Shown: positions 1 to 7,407, counted from the stretch's first letter. The stretch: 18,111 nt of DNA from Candidatus Stahliibacteriota bacterium (GCA_030670165.1 DAOVCF010000015.1:1-18111); one strand, 5' to 3'. Notes: generated by a model from the letters alone, not told the origin. A program made the numbers and translations.

Positions 1-5
1 AAGTG

Positions 6-32
6 TGTTACGGGTGTTACGGATGTTACGGG
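6..32. repeat. Three tandem 9-bp repeats, TGTTACGGR
   Basis: Three perfect copies of TGTTACGG followed by G, A and G run head to tail and end one base before the -35 box of the first promoter. They could be a three-site operator read on one DNA face (9 bp is close to, but below, one helical turn) or a simple repeat. The same period and a related core (CACGGATGA) recur at 8527-8553, which favours a dispersed simple repeat over a dedicated operator. Confidence 0.75.
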
Positions 33-60
33 TTGACCTTCCCCTGACCTCACTTATACT
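33..60 (+). promoter_or_regulatory. Sigma-70-like promoter of the VTT gene, leaderless geometry
   Basis: A -35 box TTGACC (33-38) and a -10 box TATACT (55-60) are separated by 16 bp. Transcription should start about 67, and the ATG is at 70. The bases between are C/A-rich and hold no Shine-Dalgarno site, so the message is predicted to be leaderless. Confidence 0.7.
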
Positions 61-69
61 TATCCCCAC

Positions 70-816
70 ATGAAGAAGACCCGACCCGGTGAGGTGATTA
101 CCCTTGCATCAGGTGCACTTGTTCTTGCCGGGCTGGTGGCATTCGTGGTCTGGCAGTGGCCCCAGATTTCCCACCTTTTCTCAAACCCAACCGAGATCCG
201 TTCTTACATTGCCTCGTTCGGCATCTGGGCGCCTTTAATCTTCGTCGCCCTTTACGTTTTCCAGATCATCGTTGCCCCCCTTCCCGGCGCGCTCATGAAC
301 TTCGCAGGAGGGCTTATGTTCGGGTGGGGAGGCGGGGTAGGGCTTTCCTGGATCGCGTGCGTTGCGGGTGCGGCTATCTCCATTTTGGTGATGCGGGCAT
401 TCGGGCGCTCGCTCATGCGGATATTTATATCGGATAAAAAGCTCGATAAGTTTGACGGATACTTGAGAAGCCGGGGGTGGGTTTATCTCTTCCTCTTATA
501 CATCGTACCCAATCCACTTGGCGACACGGTAAACTACATGGCCGCGCTTTCTGACATCGAACTGTGGAAGCTGCTTGGGATGGTGGCAATCGGACGCATC
601 CCATCGCTTATTGTCGGAAGCTGGCTGGGCAAGCAGTCTATTCATTTTCAGACCGTCCACTGGATACTGCTGGGTGTAGGGTTCGTGGGTCTTCTGGTTG
701 GAGTATACATCGTTCACAGGCCGCTGGAAAGGCTGGCGATGAGGATATCGGAGAAGCTGTTCCCTCCAAGATCATCCCACACGCCTGCTTCGCAGTCGCG
801 CGGGGACCCCGAATAA
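70..816 (+). CDS. VTT-domain (TVP38/TMEM64, DedA-like) membrane protein
   Basis: This 248-residue polytopic inner-membrane protein belongs to the SNARE-associated/VTT family. Its DedA and VMP1/TMEM41 relatives act in lipid scrambling or envelope homeostasis; the substrate here is unknown. A first membrane segment spans about residues 10-30. The VTT core follows, with PLPGALMNFAGGLMFGWGGG at about 70-89 (the family's glycine-rich re-entrant motif) and a second hallmark stretch around YIVPNPLGD near 145-152. A last helix lies near 195-215. The ATG at 70 follows the promoter at 33-60 directly. The C-terminal tail (SHTPASQSRGDPE) and the stop codon are encoded by a copy of the dispersed repeat at 776-869, so the natural end of the protein may have been replaced by repeat sequence. 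Family call firm, function open. Confidence 0.85.
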   Translation: MKKTRPGEVITLASGALVLAGLVAFVVWQWPQISHLFSNPTEIRSYIASFGIWAPLIFVALYVFQIIVAPLPGALMNFAGGLMFGWGGGVGLSWIACVAGAAISILVMRAFGRSLMRIFISDKKLDKFDGYLRSRGWVYLFLLYIVPNPLGDTVNYMAALSDIELWKLLGMVAIGRIPSLIVGSWLGKQSIHFQTVHWILLGVGFVGLLVGVYIVHRPLERLAMRISEKLFPPRSSHTPASQSRGDPE

Positions 817-869
817 TATGCTCCTTTTTGGCTTTGCCAATCTGTGCCCCGGAGGGATAAAAGATCGCA
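776..869 (-). repeat. Dispersed two-module hairpin repeat, copy A
   Basis: Read on the minus strand, this copy gives TTGCGATCTTTT, an interrupted hairpin, AAAAAGGAGC, then TATTCGGGGTCCCC and a second hairpin. The palindrome GGGGACCCC lies at 802-810. The module 2 arms are 776-783 and 797-804; they pair fully only on the minus strand, using two G-U pairs, with GAAG (plus-strand CTTC, 788-791) in the loop region. Module 1 runs 820-869 and holds an extra inner hairpin of about 20 bases relative to copy B. The copy overlaps the 3' end of the VTT gene. Confidence 0.75.
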
Positions 870-899
870 AAGGATCGAACCAATACACACGTAAATTGC

Positions 900-927
900 T
901 TGACAAGCAAACCGACCGCCTTATGCT
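900..927 (+). promoter_or_regulatory. Sigma-70-like promoter of purM, leaderless geometry
   Basis: A consensus TTGACA (900-905) and TATGCT (922-927) are separated by 16 bp. The predicted start, 6-7 bases after the -10 box, falls on or next to the ATG at 934. There is no room for a ribosome binding site. Confidence 0.8.
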
Positions 928-933
928 TCTGGT

Positions 934-1932
934 ATGGATTACCGCAAAGCGGGCGTTGACATAACGACTTTGGATAAAATCAAGAAACGGATGGCCAGGG
1001 CGGTCAGGCGGACCTTTAATGAGAACGTGATGACCGAGTTCGGTCACTTCGGCGGCGGGTTCAGACTGAAGGGCTACCGCAGACCTGTGCTCGTGGCCTC
1101 GACAGACAGCGTTGGCACCAAGGTCAAGGTCGCCCGGATGGCAGGGGTGTTTGATACGGTGGGAGCCGATATCGTGAATCATTCAATCAACGATATTTTG
1201 TGCACCGGTGCCCAGCCCCTGTTCTTTTTGGACTACGTGGCTTTCTCGAAGCTTGGTTCGAAAGAGGTGGCCGAGATCGTCGAGGGTGCGGCAAAGGCGT
1301 GCAGAAAGGAGGGGGTTGCGCTCATCGGCGGCGAGACCGCCCAGCTTCCCGGGGTGTACAAGCCGGGTGATTTCGATCTGGTTGGAACGATCGTGGGCGC
1401 GATCGAAGAAGGCAAACTGATTGACGGTAGTGAGATCAAGGAAGGGGACGTGGCCATAGGACTGCGCTCCACCGGTCTGCACACCAACGGCTACTCCCTG
1501 GCAAGAAAGGTGCTTCTCGAGGGCAACGCCCCCCTCCCCCTGGACGCTCTAGTCCCGGGGACCAAAAAGACGGTGGGTCAGGCGCTTCTGGCCGTGCACC
1601 GCTCCTATCGTAAGGAAGTCGAAGCTGTCAAACCACTGCTTAAGGGCATCGCCCACATCACCGGCGGCGGGTTCGAGGGAAACATCTCGCGACTGCTGCC
1701 TGATAACGTTGACTGCGTGATCGAGAAAAAGAGCTGGAAGCCACAGCCTATCTTCCGCCTGATACAGATTCGCGGCCAGGTCGCAGAAGATGAGGCCTAT
1801 CACGTGTTCAACATGGGGATAGGGATGGTGCTGTTCGTAAGGTCGAAGGACGCTGAGGAGGTACGCGAGAAGACCCGTGGTATCATCATCGGCAGGATCG
1901 AGAAGGGTAAAGGAAGAGTAAATCTAGCATGA
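934..1932 (+). CDS. purM: Phosphoribosylformylglycinamidine cyclo-ligase (AIR synthetase)
   Basis: PurM closes the imidazole ring of FGAM with ATP, giving AIR, in cytosolic purine synthesis. The 332-residue length is normal. The N-terminal half holds STDSVGTKVKVA (about residue 53) and the NDILCTGAQPLFFLDYVA stretch (about 86), followed by ALIGGETAQLPGVY; these form the ATP/FGAM site. The C-terminal half holds GLHTNGYSLARK and AHITGGGFEGNISR, typical of the AIRS C-domain. The ATG at 934 is fixed by the promoter ending at 927. The TGA overlaps the next ATG by 4 bases (ATGA), so the next gene is translationally coupled. No other purine gene lies in the window. Confidence 0.96.
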   Translation: MDYRKAGVDITTLDKIKKRMARAVRRTFNENVMTEFGHFGGGFRLKGYRRPVLVASTDSVGTKVKVARMAGVFDTVGADIVNHSINDILCTGAQPLFFLDYVAFSKLGSKEVAEIVEGAAKACRKEGVALIGGETAQLPGVYKPGDFDLVGTIVGAIEEGKLIDGSEIKEGDVAIGLRSTGLHTNGYSLARKVLLEGNAPLPLDALVPGTKKTVGQALLAVHRSYRKEVEAVKPLLKGIAHITGGGFEGNISRLLPDNVDCVIEKKSWKPQPIFRLIQIRGQVAEDEAYHVFNMGIGMVLFVRSKDAEEVREKTRGIIIGRIEKGKGRVNLA

Positions 1933-2330
1933 GCAATCAGCTTCAAAGGCTCACGAGACTCGCCGAAATCCTGGGACGCGATCGTCGTTACAAGCTTGAG
2001 GCCTATATTTTCGTAATCGAGGCCCTTAACTACGAGCTTGAGCACCTGGGGGTGAACTCTCCAGATAAACGCCGTCACCTGACTGCAAGAGAGCTTCTTG
2101 AAGGGATCAGGGCGCTGGGCTGGGAGCGATACGGCCGACTGACAAAACAGGTATTCGAGAACTGGGGGGTGCACTCTACTCGAGACTTCGGGGAGATAGT
2201 CTTCAACCTCATCGAAGCGGGAGAGTTCACGAAAACCGACGATGACCGCAAGGAAGACTTCAGAGATGTCTTCGACTTCGACCGAGATCTGGTGAAAGCC
2301 TACCCGCTAGGCGATGCATCAAAAAATTGA
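1929..2330 (+). CDS. Minf_1886 family protein (function unknown)
   Basis: This 133-residue soluble protein matches the Minf_1886 family, described mainly from Verrucomicrobia and Planctomycetes. Hallmarks seen are the N-terminal helix with RYKLEAYIFVIEALNY, a central ELLEGIRALGWERYG stretch (about residue 57), a VFENWGVHSTRDFGEIVFNL segment, and an acidic C-terminal part rich in D/F. No catalytic motif or membrane segment is visible. Its start overlaps the purM stop by 4 bases, so the two are almost certainly cotranscribed. The family is often annotated only by name; I infer no function. Confidence 0.85.
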   Translation: MSNQLQRLTRLAEILGRDRRYKLEAYIFVIEALNYELEHLGVNSPDKRRHLTARELLEGIRALGWERYGRLTKQVFENWGVHSTRDFGEIVFNLIEAGEFTKTDDDRKEDFRDVFDFDRDLVKAYPLGDASKN

Positions 2331-2384
2331 CTCCGGTTTGAACTCATTATTTTCGCAGGAAAAAAAATTGAGGCCGATTCAGGG

Positions 2385-4340
2385 ATGCACGCGAAAATAG
2401 AAGCGGAGTTCACTGGCCGCGGCTCGATCCTTACCAAACTTCCCAGATATGAGAAGCGGGCCGGTCAACTTGAAATGGCGCTGGCGGTGGCCGACGCCCT
2501 TGAAAATAAGGCCGACCTGATGGTCGAGGCGGGCACCGGAATAGGCAAGAGCTTTGCCTACCTTATTCCTTTGATTTACTGGACGATGAAGGAAGGCCGC
2601 AAGGCGGTCATCTCCACCGGAACCAAGGTGCTGCAGAACCAGCTCGTGGCAAAGGACCTGCCGTTTTTGGCCGAAAATTCAGATGTAGCGTTCAAGTACG
2701 AGGTTCTTTACGGTCAGGAGAACTTCTTCTGCCGCCGCCGGGCCGGTATGATCACCCAGTACGGGCTGTTCGACGATCCTGACCAGGCTGAAGAGTTTCA
2801 GAAGATCGCCGAGTGGGTGCGGGAAGGAAGCGGCATATTCGAGGATTATCCGGAGCCCATCTCCTCAAAACTAAAGCAGCAGATCAGCCGGCGCTCCGAG
2901 GCGTGTCCCCGCCGCAACTGCGCCTACTACGCGGAGTGCCCATACTACCGCAAACGCCGCGCCATAGAGGAAGCGGATATTATAGTAATCAACCATCATC
3001 TGTTCTTCGCGCATCTTGAATCGGCGGGTAAGCTTCTGCCCGAGTTCGGTGCCGCTGTATTCGATGAGGCGCAGCGGCTGGAGCAGATAGCCGCATCCTA
3101 CTTCGGAGTCCGGCTTACGAACGTCGGTTTATCACTTCTGCTCTCCCGCATCTATAATCCGCGGCGGGAAGCTGGAATTTTGCCAAGGATTCCCATGTTC
3201 CGGCGTGTAAAGTCCAATGCCCGCACCCTGGTCGAGGAAGCACGTGCGGCGGCGGACAATTTCTTTATGAATATAGCCAATTTGCTCAAGCCCTACGAAA
3301 CCAAGAAACGCATCCGTGCAGCGGACTGCGTGCCCAACGATCTTGAGCAGCCGCTTGACGATCTCGCCGGATTTCTTTTCGAGATAGCCAAGGACTCCGA
3401 CGATGAGGATCTCTCTTTTGAACTGATTTCCTTGGGTGATCGGGTATCGGTAGCTAAGGGCGCGGTGGTCAGTTTCCTGGACATGGCGGATGCGAACTCG
3501 GTCTATTGGATAGAGGCTTCAGATACCTCGGATCGAGTGTCCATCCACTCCGCGCTCATTGACGTTTCAGAGGTCATGCGAAACTCAGTATGGAGCCAGG
3601 ACTGGATAAACATCCTGACCTCAGCCACCCTGGCCGTGGGAAAGCGGTTTGATTTTACCGCTGAGAGGATAGGGTTTAATGGTAGGACCCTGCTTCTCGG
3701 CTCACCTTTCAATTATCAGGAAAACGCTTTGACTTACGTAGGGCACGACCTGGTTTCGCCTAAACACGAAGCTTGGGAGGAACGGATGGCTGAGCGAGTG
3801 GATGAGTTGATCAAGACAAGCCATGGACGTGCGCTGGTGCTCTTTACCAGCTACGCAACGCTGAACAAAACCGTAGCAATGCTGGAGGAAAAGTTATCCA
3901 ATAACCACACCGTCCTTGTTCAGGGGCGCGCCACGCGCAACGTGCTCCTTGAGGAGTTTCGTTTCGACACCTCCTCGGTTCTATTCGCCACCCAGTCCTT
4001 CTGGGAGGGGGTTGACGTACCGGGCGAGTCGCTGGTGATGCTGGTGATCACGCGCCTTCCATTCGAAGTGCCTGACGACCCGCGCGCCGAGGCGATACTG
4101 GAGGCCTACCGCCGCCAGGGCCGCGAACCGTTCACCGACTATCAGCTGCCTTTGTCCGTCTTGAGGTTCAGGCAGGGGATCGGACGATTGATAAGGAGAG
4201 ATTCGGATTACGGGGTTATAGCGGTGCTCGATTCGAGGATTGTTAAGAAGGCCTACGGCCGTCTGTTTATGGATTCACTTCCTCCCGCGCCTGTAGTATT
4301 CAACTTATTAGAAGTCCAAAGATTCTTCGAGGAACATTAG
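2385..4340 (+). CDS. dinG: DinG-type ATP-dependent Fe-S helicase (XPD-like)
   Basis: This 651-residue superfamily 2 helicase has the XPD/DinG layout and is likely 5'-3', acting on R-loops or damaged DNA by family analogy. A Q-motif is at about residues 22-31 (Q28), and Walker A AGTGIGKS is at 49-56. Four cysteines, C116, C174, C179 and C185, fit the 4Fe-4S cluster ligands. Motif II reads DEAQ at 227-230, where DinG/XPD usually have DEAH. Motifs V and VI are seen in ATQSFWEGVDVPG and FRQGIGRLIRR. There is no N-terminal exonuclease domain. The start has only a weak GAGG upstream. A possible promoter (TTGACT 2327, TATTTT 2348, 15-bp spacer) is poor, so readthrough from purM across the 54-base gap is likely. 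Confidence 0.9.
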   Translation: MHAKIEAEFTGRGSILTKLPRYEKRAGQLEMALAVADALENKADLMVEAGTGIGKSFAYLIPLIYWTMKEGRKAVISTGTKVLQNQLVAKDLPFLAENSDVAFKYEVLYGQENFFCRRRAGMITQYGLFDDPDQAEEFQKIAEWVREGSGIFEDYPEPISSKLKQQISRRSEACPRRNCAYYAECPYYRKRRAIEEADIIVINHHLFFAHLESAGKLLPEFGAAVFDEAQRLEQIAASYFGVRLTNVGLSLLLSRIYNPRREAGILPRIPMFRRVKSNARTLVEEARAAADNFFMNIANLLKPYETKKRIRAADCVPNDLEQPLDDLAGFLFEIAKDSDDEDLSFELISLGDRVSVAKGAVVSFLDMADANSVYWIEASDTSDRVSIHSALIDVSEVMRNSVWSQDWINILTSATLAVGKRFDFTAERIGFNGRTLLLGSPFNYQENALTYVGHDLVSPKHEAWEERMAERVDELIKTSHGRALVLFTSYATLNKTVAMLEEKLSNNHTVLVQGRATRNVLLEEFRFDTSSVLFATQSFWEGVDVPGESLVMLVITRLPFEVPDDPRAEAILEAYRRQGREPFTDYQLPLSVLRFRQGIGRLIRRDSDYGVIAVLDSRIVKKAYGRLFMDSLPPAPVVFNLLEVQRFFEEH

Positions 4341-4419
4341 TTGCGATCTTTTTAGCCTCCGGCTAAAAAGGAGCGCAGTATTCGGGGTCCCCGCTCAGCC
4401 GCGAAGCGAATGAGTGGGG
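4341..4419 (+). repeat. Dispersed two-module hairpin repeat, copy B (most complete)
   Basis: Module 1 is TTGCGATC plus a perfect 10-bp hairpin (4348-4357 with 4361-4370, loop TCC) and then GGAGC. Module 2 is the palindrome GGGGTCCCC (4384-4392), whose CCCC starts a 9-bp stem (4389-4397 with 4411-4419, one G-T pair) around a loop carrying GAAG (4403-4406). It starts on the base after the dinG stop and ends 10 bases before the serS -35 box. No T-run follows either hairpin, so it is not a standard terminator. Confidence 0.8.
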
Positions 4420-4429
4420 TGCGTTCCAG

Positions 4430-4458
4430 TTGACATATCAACTCCCTTCATTTATCAT
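4430..4458 (+). promoter_or_regulatory. Sigma-70-like promoter of the serS-rib operon, leaderless geometry
   Basis: TTGACA (4430-4435) and TATCAT (4453-4458) are separated by 17 bp. The ATG at 4464 is 6 bases past the -10 box, so the predicted transcript starts at or next to the start codon. This leaves no space for a T-box leader, which serS genes often carry in Firmicutes. Confidence 0.75.
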
Positions 4459-4463
4459 ACACC

Positions 4464-5717
4464 ATGATTGATCCCAAGAGGATACGAGAAAATCCGGACG
4501 AGATAAAAAAGCTTCTGGCACGCCGCAAGTGCCCGGTTTCGGTTGATGAGGTTTTATCGGTGGACGAGGAGCGGAGAAAACTTCAGGCCGAGCGCGACAC
4601 GCTGCGCCATGATCTCAAACAAGCTTCCGATGCCATCGGCAAATTAAAGAGAGAAGGTAAGGACGCATCTGAAGCAATGGCAAAGACCAAGGAACTCTCT
4701 GCTAAGACCAAGGAGCTGGATGTTAAGCTCTCAGAGATCGAAGCACGTTTTGAGGGGTTATTGTGGCAGCTGCCCAACCTGCCTGATCCGGCCGCGACTG
4801 ATGAGGATACGGTGCTTCGCTCATGGGGCAAAAAGCCGGAGTTTGATTTTGAACCGAAAGACCATGTGGCCCTGTGCGAGGAGTTGGGTTTAGTCGACTT
4901 CCGCTACGCTGCGGAGTATGTGGGTGCGAGATTTGCTGCCTATACAGGCGATGGTGCGCTTCTGCAACGGGCGCTTGCCAACTTCTGCCTCGACCTTCAC
5001 ACGAAAGAGCACGGGTACAAAGAGGTCTTCCCGCCGGTATTAGCCCGTGCTGAATCGGCAGACGCCGCAGGTCAGCTTTCCAAGCTGGACGACATGTACG
5101 CCCTGCGGGACGACCCGCTGTATCTCATTCCCACCTCGGAGACCGCCTTGATCAACATGCACATGGGACAGGAGTTAAAGGAGGAGGAGCTCCCACTCAA
5201 ATACACCGCCTACACCTCCTGCTTCCGCCGCGAAGCCGGGACTTACGGCACCCAGACCAAGGGTCTCTTTCGCATCCACCAGTTCGAGAAGGTGGAGCTT
5301 GTGCAGTTCGCGCATCCTGACCGCTGGCGAGCGGCTTTTGATGAAATCCTTTCCAACGCGGAAAGGGTGCTCCAACTTCTCCAGCTTCCCTACCGCATCA
5401 AGGCGCTCTCCCCTGCCGAGGCGGCGTTCCAGGCATCCTTAACCTTTGACATAGACCTTTGGGCCGCAGGCGCAGAAGACTGGCTTGAGGTCTCATCGGT
5501 ATCAAATTGCAGGGATTTTCAGGCACGCAGGAACAAGACGAGACTCAGATTAAAGGACGGCAATCTGATCTATCCCTACATCCTGAACGGTTCGGGCACC
5601 GCTTTCCCCAGGTTGATAATCGCTATCTTAGAGAATAACCAACAGCCGGACGGCACGGTGCGTATACCTGATAAGCTACGTCCCTATATGGACGGAAAGG
5701 ATTACATCGGGAAATGA
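4464..5717 (+). CDS. serS: Seryl-tRNA synthetase
   Basis: SerS charges tRNA-Ser with serine (class II synthetase, cytosolic dimer). Residues 30-105 form the long charged coiled coil that grips the tRNA-Ser variable arm. The catalytic domain holds the TSETALINMHM serine-binding region, motif 2 CFRREAGTYGTQTKGLFRIH (starting C253, with R255/R256) and motif 3 NGSGTAFPRLIIAILEN (N375, R383). The family's usual motif 3 reads near GLAVGRTLVAILEN, so the AFPRLI form is a modest variant. Length 417 is normal. It is the first gene of an operon and its TGA overlaps the ribD ATG by 4 bases. A serine biosynthesis operon lies 3 kb downstream, but no shared control is visible. Confidence 0.96.
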   Translation: MIDPKRIRENPDEIKKLLARRKCPVSVDEVLSVDEERRKLQAERDTLRHDLKQASDAIGKLKREGKDASEAMAKTKELSAKTKELDVKLSEIEARFEGLLWQLPNLPDPAATDEDTVLRSWGKKPEFDFEPKDHVALCEELGLVDFRYAAEYVGARFAAYTGDGALLQRALANFCLDLHTKEHGYKEVFPPVLARAESADAAGQLSKLDDMYALRDDPLYLIPTSETALINMHMGQELKEEELPLKYTAYTSCFRREAGTYGTQTKGLFRIHQFEKVELVQFAHPDRWRAAFDEILSNAERVLQLLQLPYRIKALSPAEAAFQASLTFDIDLWAAGAEDWLEVSSVSNCRDFQARRNKTRLRLKDGNLIYPYILNGSGTAFPRLIIAILENNQQPDGTVRIPDKLRPYMDGKDYIGK

Positions 5718-6823
5718 GCGAGGAGCTTTTCCCCGAGTTCACTGCCGAAGACGAACGTTGGATGCGCGAAGCGTTGAAGCTTGCTGCCAAGGGACGCGGC
5801 GAGGTTTCCCCGAATCCGATGGTTGGCTCTGTGGTCGTAAAGCAAGGTGAGGTTTCAGGCAAAGGTTACCACTCGCGCTACGGCGGCCCTCATGCAGAGG
5901 CGATCGCTCTGGCTGACGCCGGTTTGAAGGCGGACGGCGCCACCCTTTATGTGAACATCGAACCCTGCGTTCATCTCGGCCGCACCCCGCCCTGCGTGGA
6001 GAAAATCGCCAAAGCCAGAATCAGACGGGTGGTTATAGCCATAAAGGACCCTGACAGACTGGTTAACGGCAAGGGGATCGAGCACCTTTTAAGAAAACAC
6101 ATCAAGGTGGACCTTGGGCTTATGGAAAAAGAGGCAAGAGTGCTGAACGAGGCTTACTTCAAGCATCGCGAGACCGGCATACCTTTCGTGATACTCAAGC
6201 TGGCCACCACCCTGGACGGCAAGCTGGCCACACAGTCCAAAGACTCACAGTGGATCACCGGTGATGAGGTCAGACGGTTCTCCCACCGGCTCCGGTCCGA
6301 GTCGGATGCGGTCATGGTAGGCATCGGAACCGTTCTGGCCGATAACCCTCAGCTCACGGTGAGATTGGTGAAGGGGCGAAATCCGTTGAAGATAATCCTG
6401 GATACAAAACTCAGAATGCCCCAGGATGCAAGACTTTTCGAGCAGGGCAAAACCCTTGTCTTTACCTCACAGGACTCGCTTATCCGAAGGGGGGATTACG
6501 ATCCGGCGAAGGTCTCGTTCGCGGCGGTCGATGTGAACCAGGGGCGACTGAACCTTTTGCAGGTGCTCAAGGAGCTTGGGAGAAGGCAGATCGCCCAGCT
6601 ACTGGTAGAGGGAGGAGGCACGGTTGCATCCGAGTTCCTGCGTCAGGGCTTGGCCGACCGCTTCATATGCTGCATCAACCCTTCGATCATTGGCAAAGGC
6701 CTGGGATACACCGATACCATTAAGTACGCAAAGATCAACGAACGAATCTGTCTTAAAGACGTGAAGGTTTCTTGGCTGGGTAAAGATCTAAGACTCGAGG
6801 CGCGACCTTGTTTACCGGACTGA
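5714..6823 (+). CDS. ribD: Bifunctional riboflavin deaminase/reductase RibD
   Basis: RibD performs the second and third steps of riboflavin synthesis: deamination of the GTP-derived pyrimidine, then NADPH-dependent reduction of the ribose. The deaminase domain (about residues 12-150) shows the zinc site HAE at 60-62 and EPCVHLGRTPPC with C85 and C94. The reductase domain (about 158-365) opens with ATTLDGKLA and WITGDEVRR and ends with a LLVEGGGTVASEFL stretch. The length of 369 is complete, so this is a full fusion. It overlaps serS by 4 bases and ribE by 16 bases. No FMN riboswitch is present, and there is no room for one. ribBA and ribH are not in the window. Confidence 0.95.
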   Translation: MSEELFPEFTAEDERWMREALKLAAKGRGEVSPNPMVGSVVVKQGEVSGKGYHSRYGGPHAEAIALADAGLKADGATLYVNIEPCVHLGRTPPCVEKIAKARIRRVVIAIKDPDRLVNGKGIEHLLRKHIKVDLGLMEKEARVLNEAYFKHRETGIPFVILKLATTLDGKLATQSKDSQWITGDEVRRFSHRLRSESDAVMVGIGTVLADNPQLTVRLVKGRNPLKIILDTKLRMPQDARLFEQGKTLVFTSQDSLIRRGDYDPAKVSFAAVDVNQGRLNLLQVLKELGRRQIAQLLVEGGGTVASEFLRQGLADRFICCINPSIIGKGLGYTDTIKYAKINERICLKDVKVSWLGKDLRLEARPCLPD

Positions 6824-7398
6824 TAGAGGAAGTAGGCAGGCTGCGTAGGGTAACCTCAAGGGGAGAGAACAGGATACTGGAGATAGAGACTTCGCTTGAA
6901 TTCCAGGAAGCTGACAGCATTGCAGTGAGCGGGGCTTGCCTTACGATTATCGAAGTCGGCGAGGATTGGGTGAAGGCGGAGGCGACAGGAGAGACGAACA
7001 AGCGGAGCATCTTGGGCGATCTGCACGCAGGGTCACGAATCAATCTGGAGCGCGCGCTGACATTGCAAAAGCCCTTGGGAGGCCATCTCGTGCAGGGGCA
7101 CGTGGATGAGAAGGGCAAGGTGACCGGTGTAAAGAAGACCGCCGATGCCTGGCAGATCGAGGTGGCGTTCTCCAAGGAGTTTTCATCTCTGGTAACAGAT
7201 CAGGGTTCTGTTGCCATTGACGGGGTGAGCCTGACCGTGTTAAAGAAGCTGCCCGGCCCCAAGCTTGTGGTAAACATCATCCCGGAGACACTGCGGCGCA
7301 CCACCCTCGTTGAGCGCAGGGTAGGTGATAAGGTCAACATCGAGTTCGACATGATAGCCAAGTACGTTCGGGAACAAACCCGTAACACCCGCCCGTAA
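6808..7398 (+). CDS. ribE: Riboflavin synthase, alpha chain
   Basis: This enzyme dismutates two 6,7-dimethyl-8-ribityllumazines to riboflavin. It has two similar lumazine-binding barrels: the first opens with FTGLIEEVG and holds VSGACLTI, the second holds IDGVSLTVLKK at about residue 133. The C-terminal helix reads DMIAKYVREQ. The family begins almost without exception with MFTGLIE, and the only codon in that place is TTG at 6808, so the gene starts with TTG inside the end of ribD (16-base overlap). The usual product name is RibE or RibC depending on the naming scheme. Downstream, at 8454-8525, lies a second copy of the C-terminal end of a riboflavin synthase gene. Confidence 0.95.
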   Translation: MFTGLIEEVGRLRRVTSRGENRILEIETSLEFQEADSIAVSGACLTIIEVGEDWVKAEATGETNKRSILGDLHAGSRINLERALTLQKPLGGHLVQGHVDEKGKVTGVKKTADAWQIEVAFSKEFSSLVTDQGSVAIDGVSLTVLKKLPGPKLVVNIIPETLRRTTLVERRVGDKVNIEFDMIAKYVREQTRNTRP

Positions 7399-7407
7399 GG
7401 AAGATTT

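Noticed and set aside
2327..2353. Promoter for dinG
   Set aside because: TTGACT and TATTTT have only a 15-bp spacer and weak boxes; readthrough from purM is as likely.
4348..4370. Rho-independent terminator after dinG
   Set aside because: The stem is perfect but no T-run follows on either strand; the T and A runs are inside the stem. It is better explained as module 1 of the repeat.
4420..4463. T-box leader for serS
   Set aside because: The promoter ends 5 bases before the ATG, and no specifier loop or AGGGTGG-type T-box sequence is seen.
5650..5713. FMN riboswitch ahead of ribD
   Set aside because: ribD overlaps serS by 4 bases, and the preceding sequence is serS coding. None of the conserved FMN-element blocks is present.
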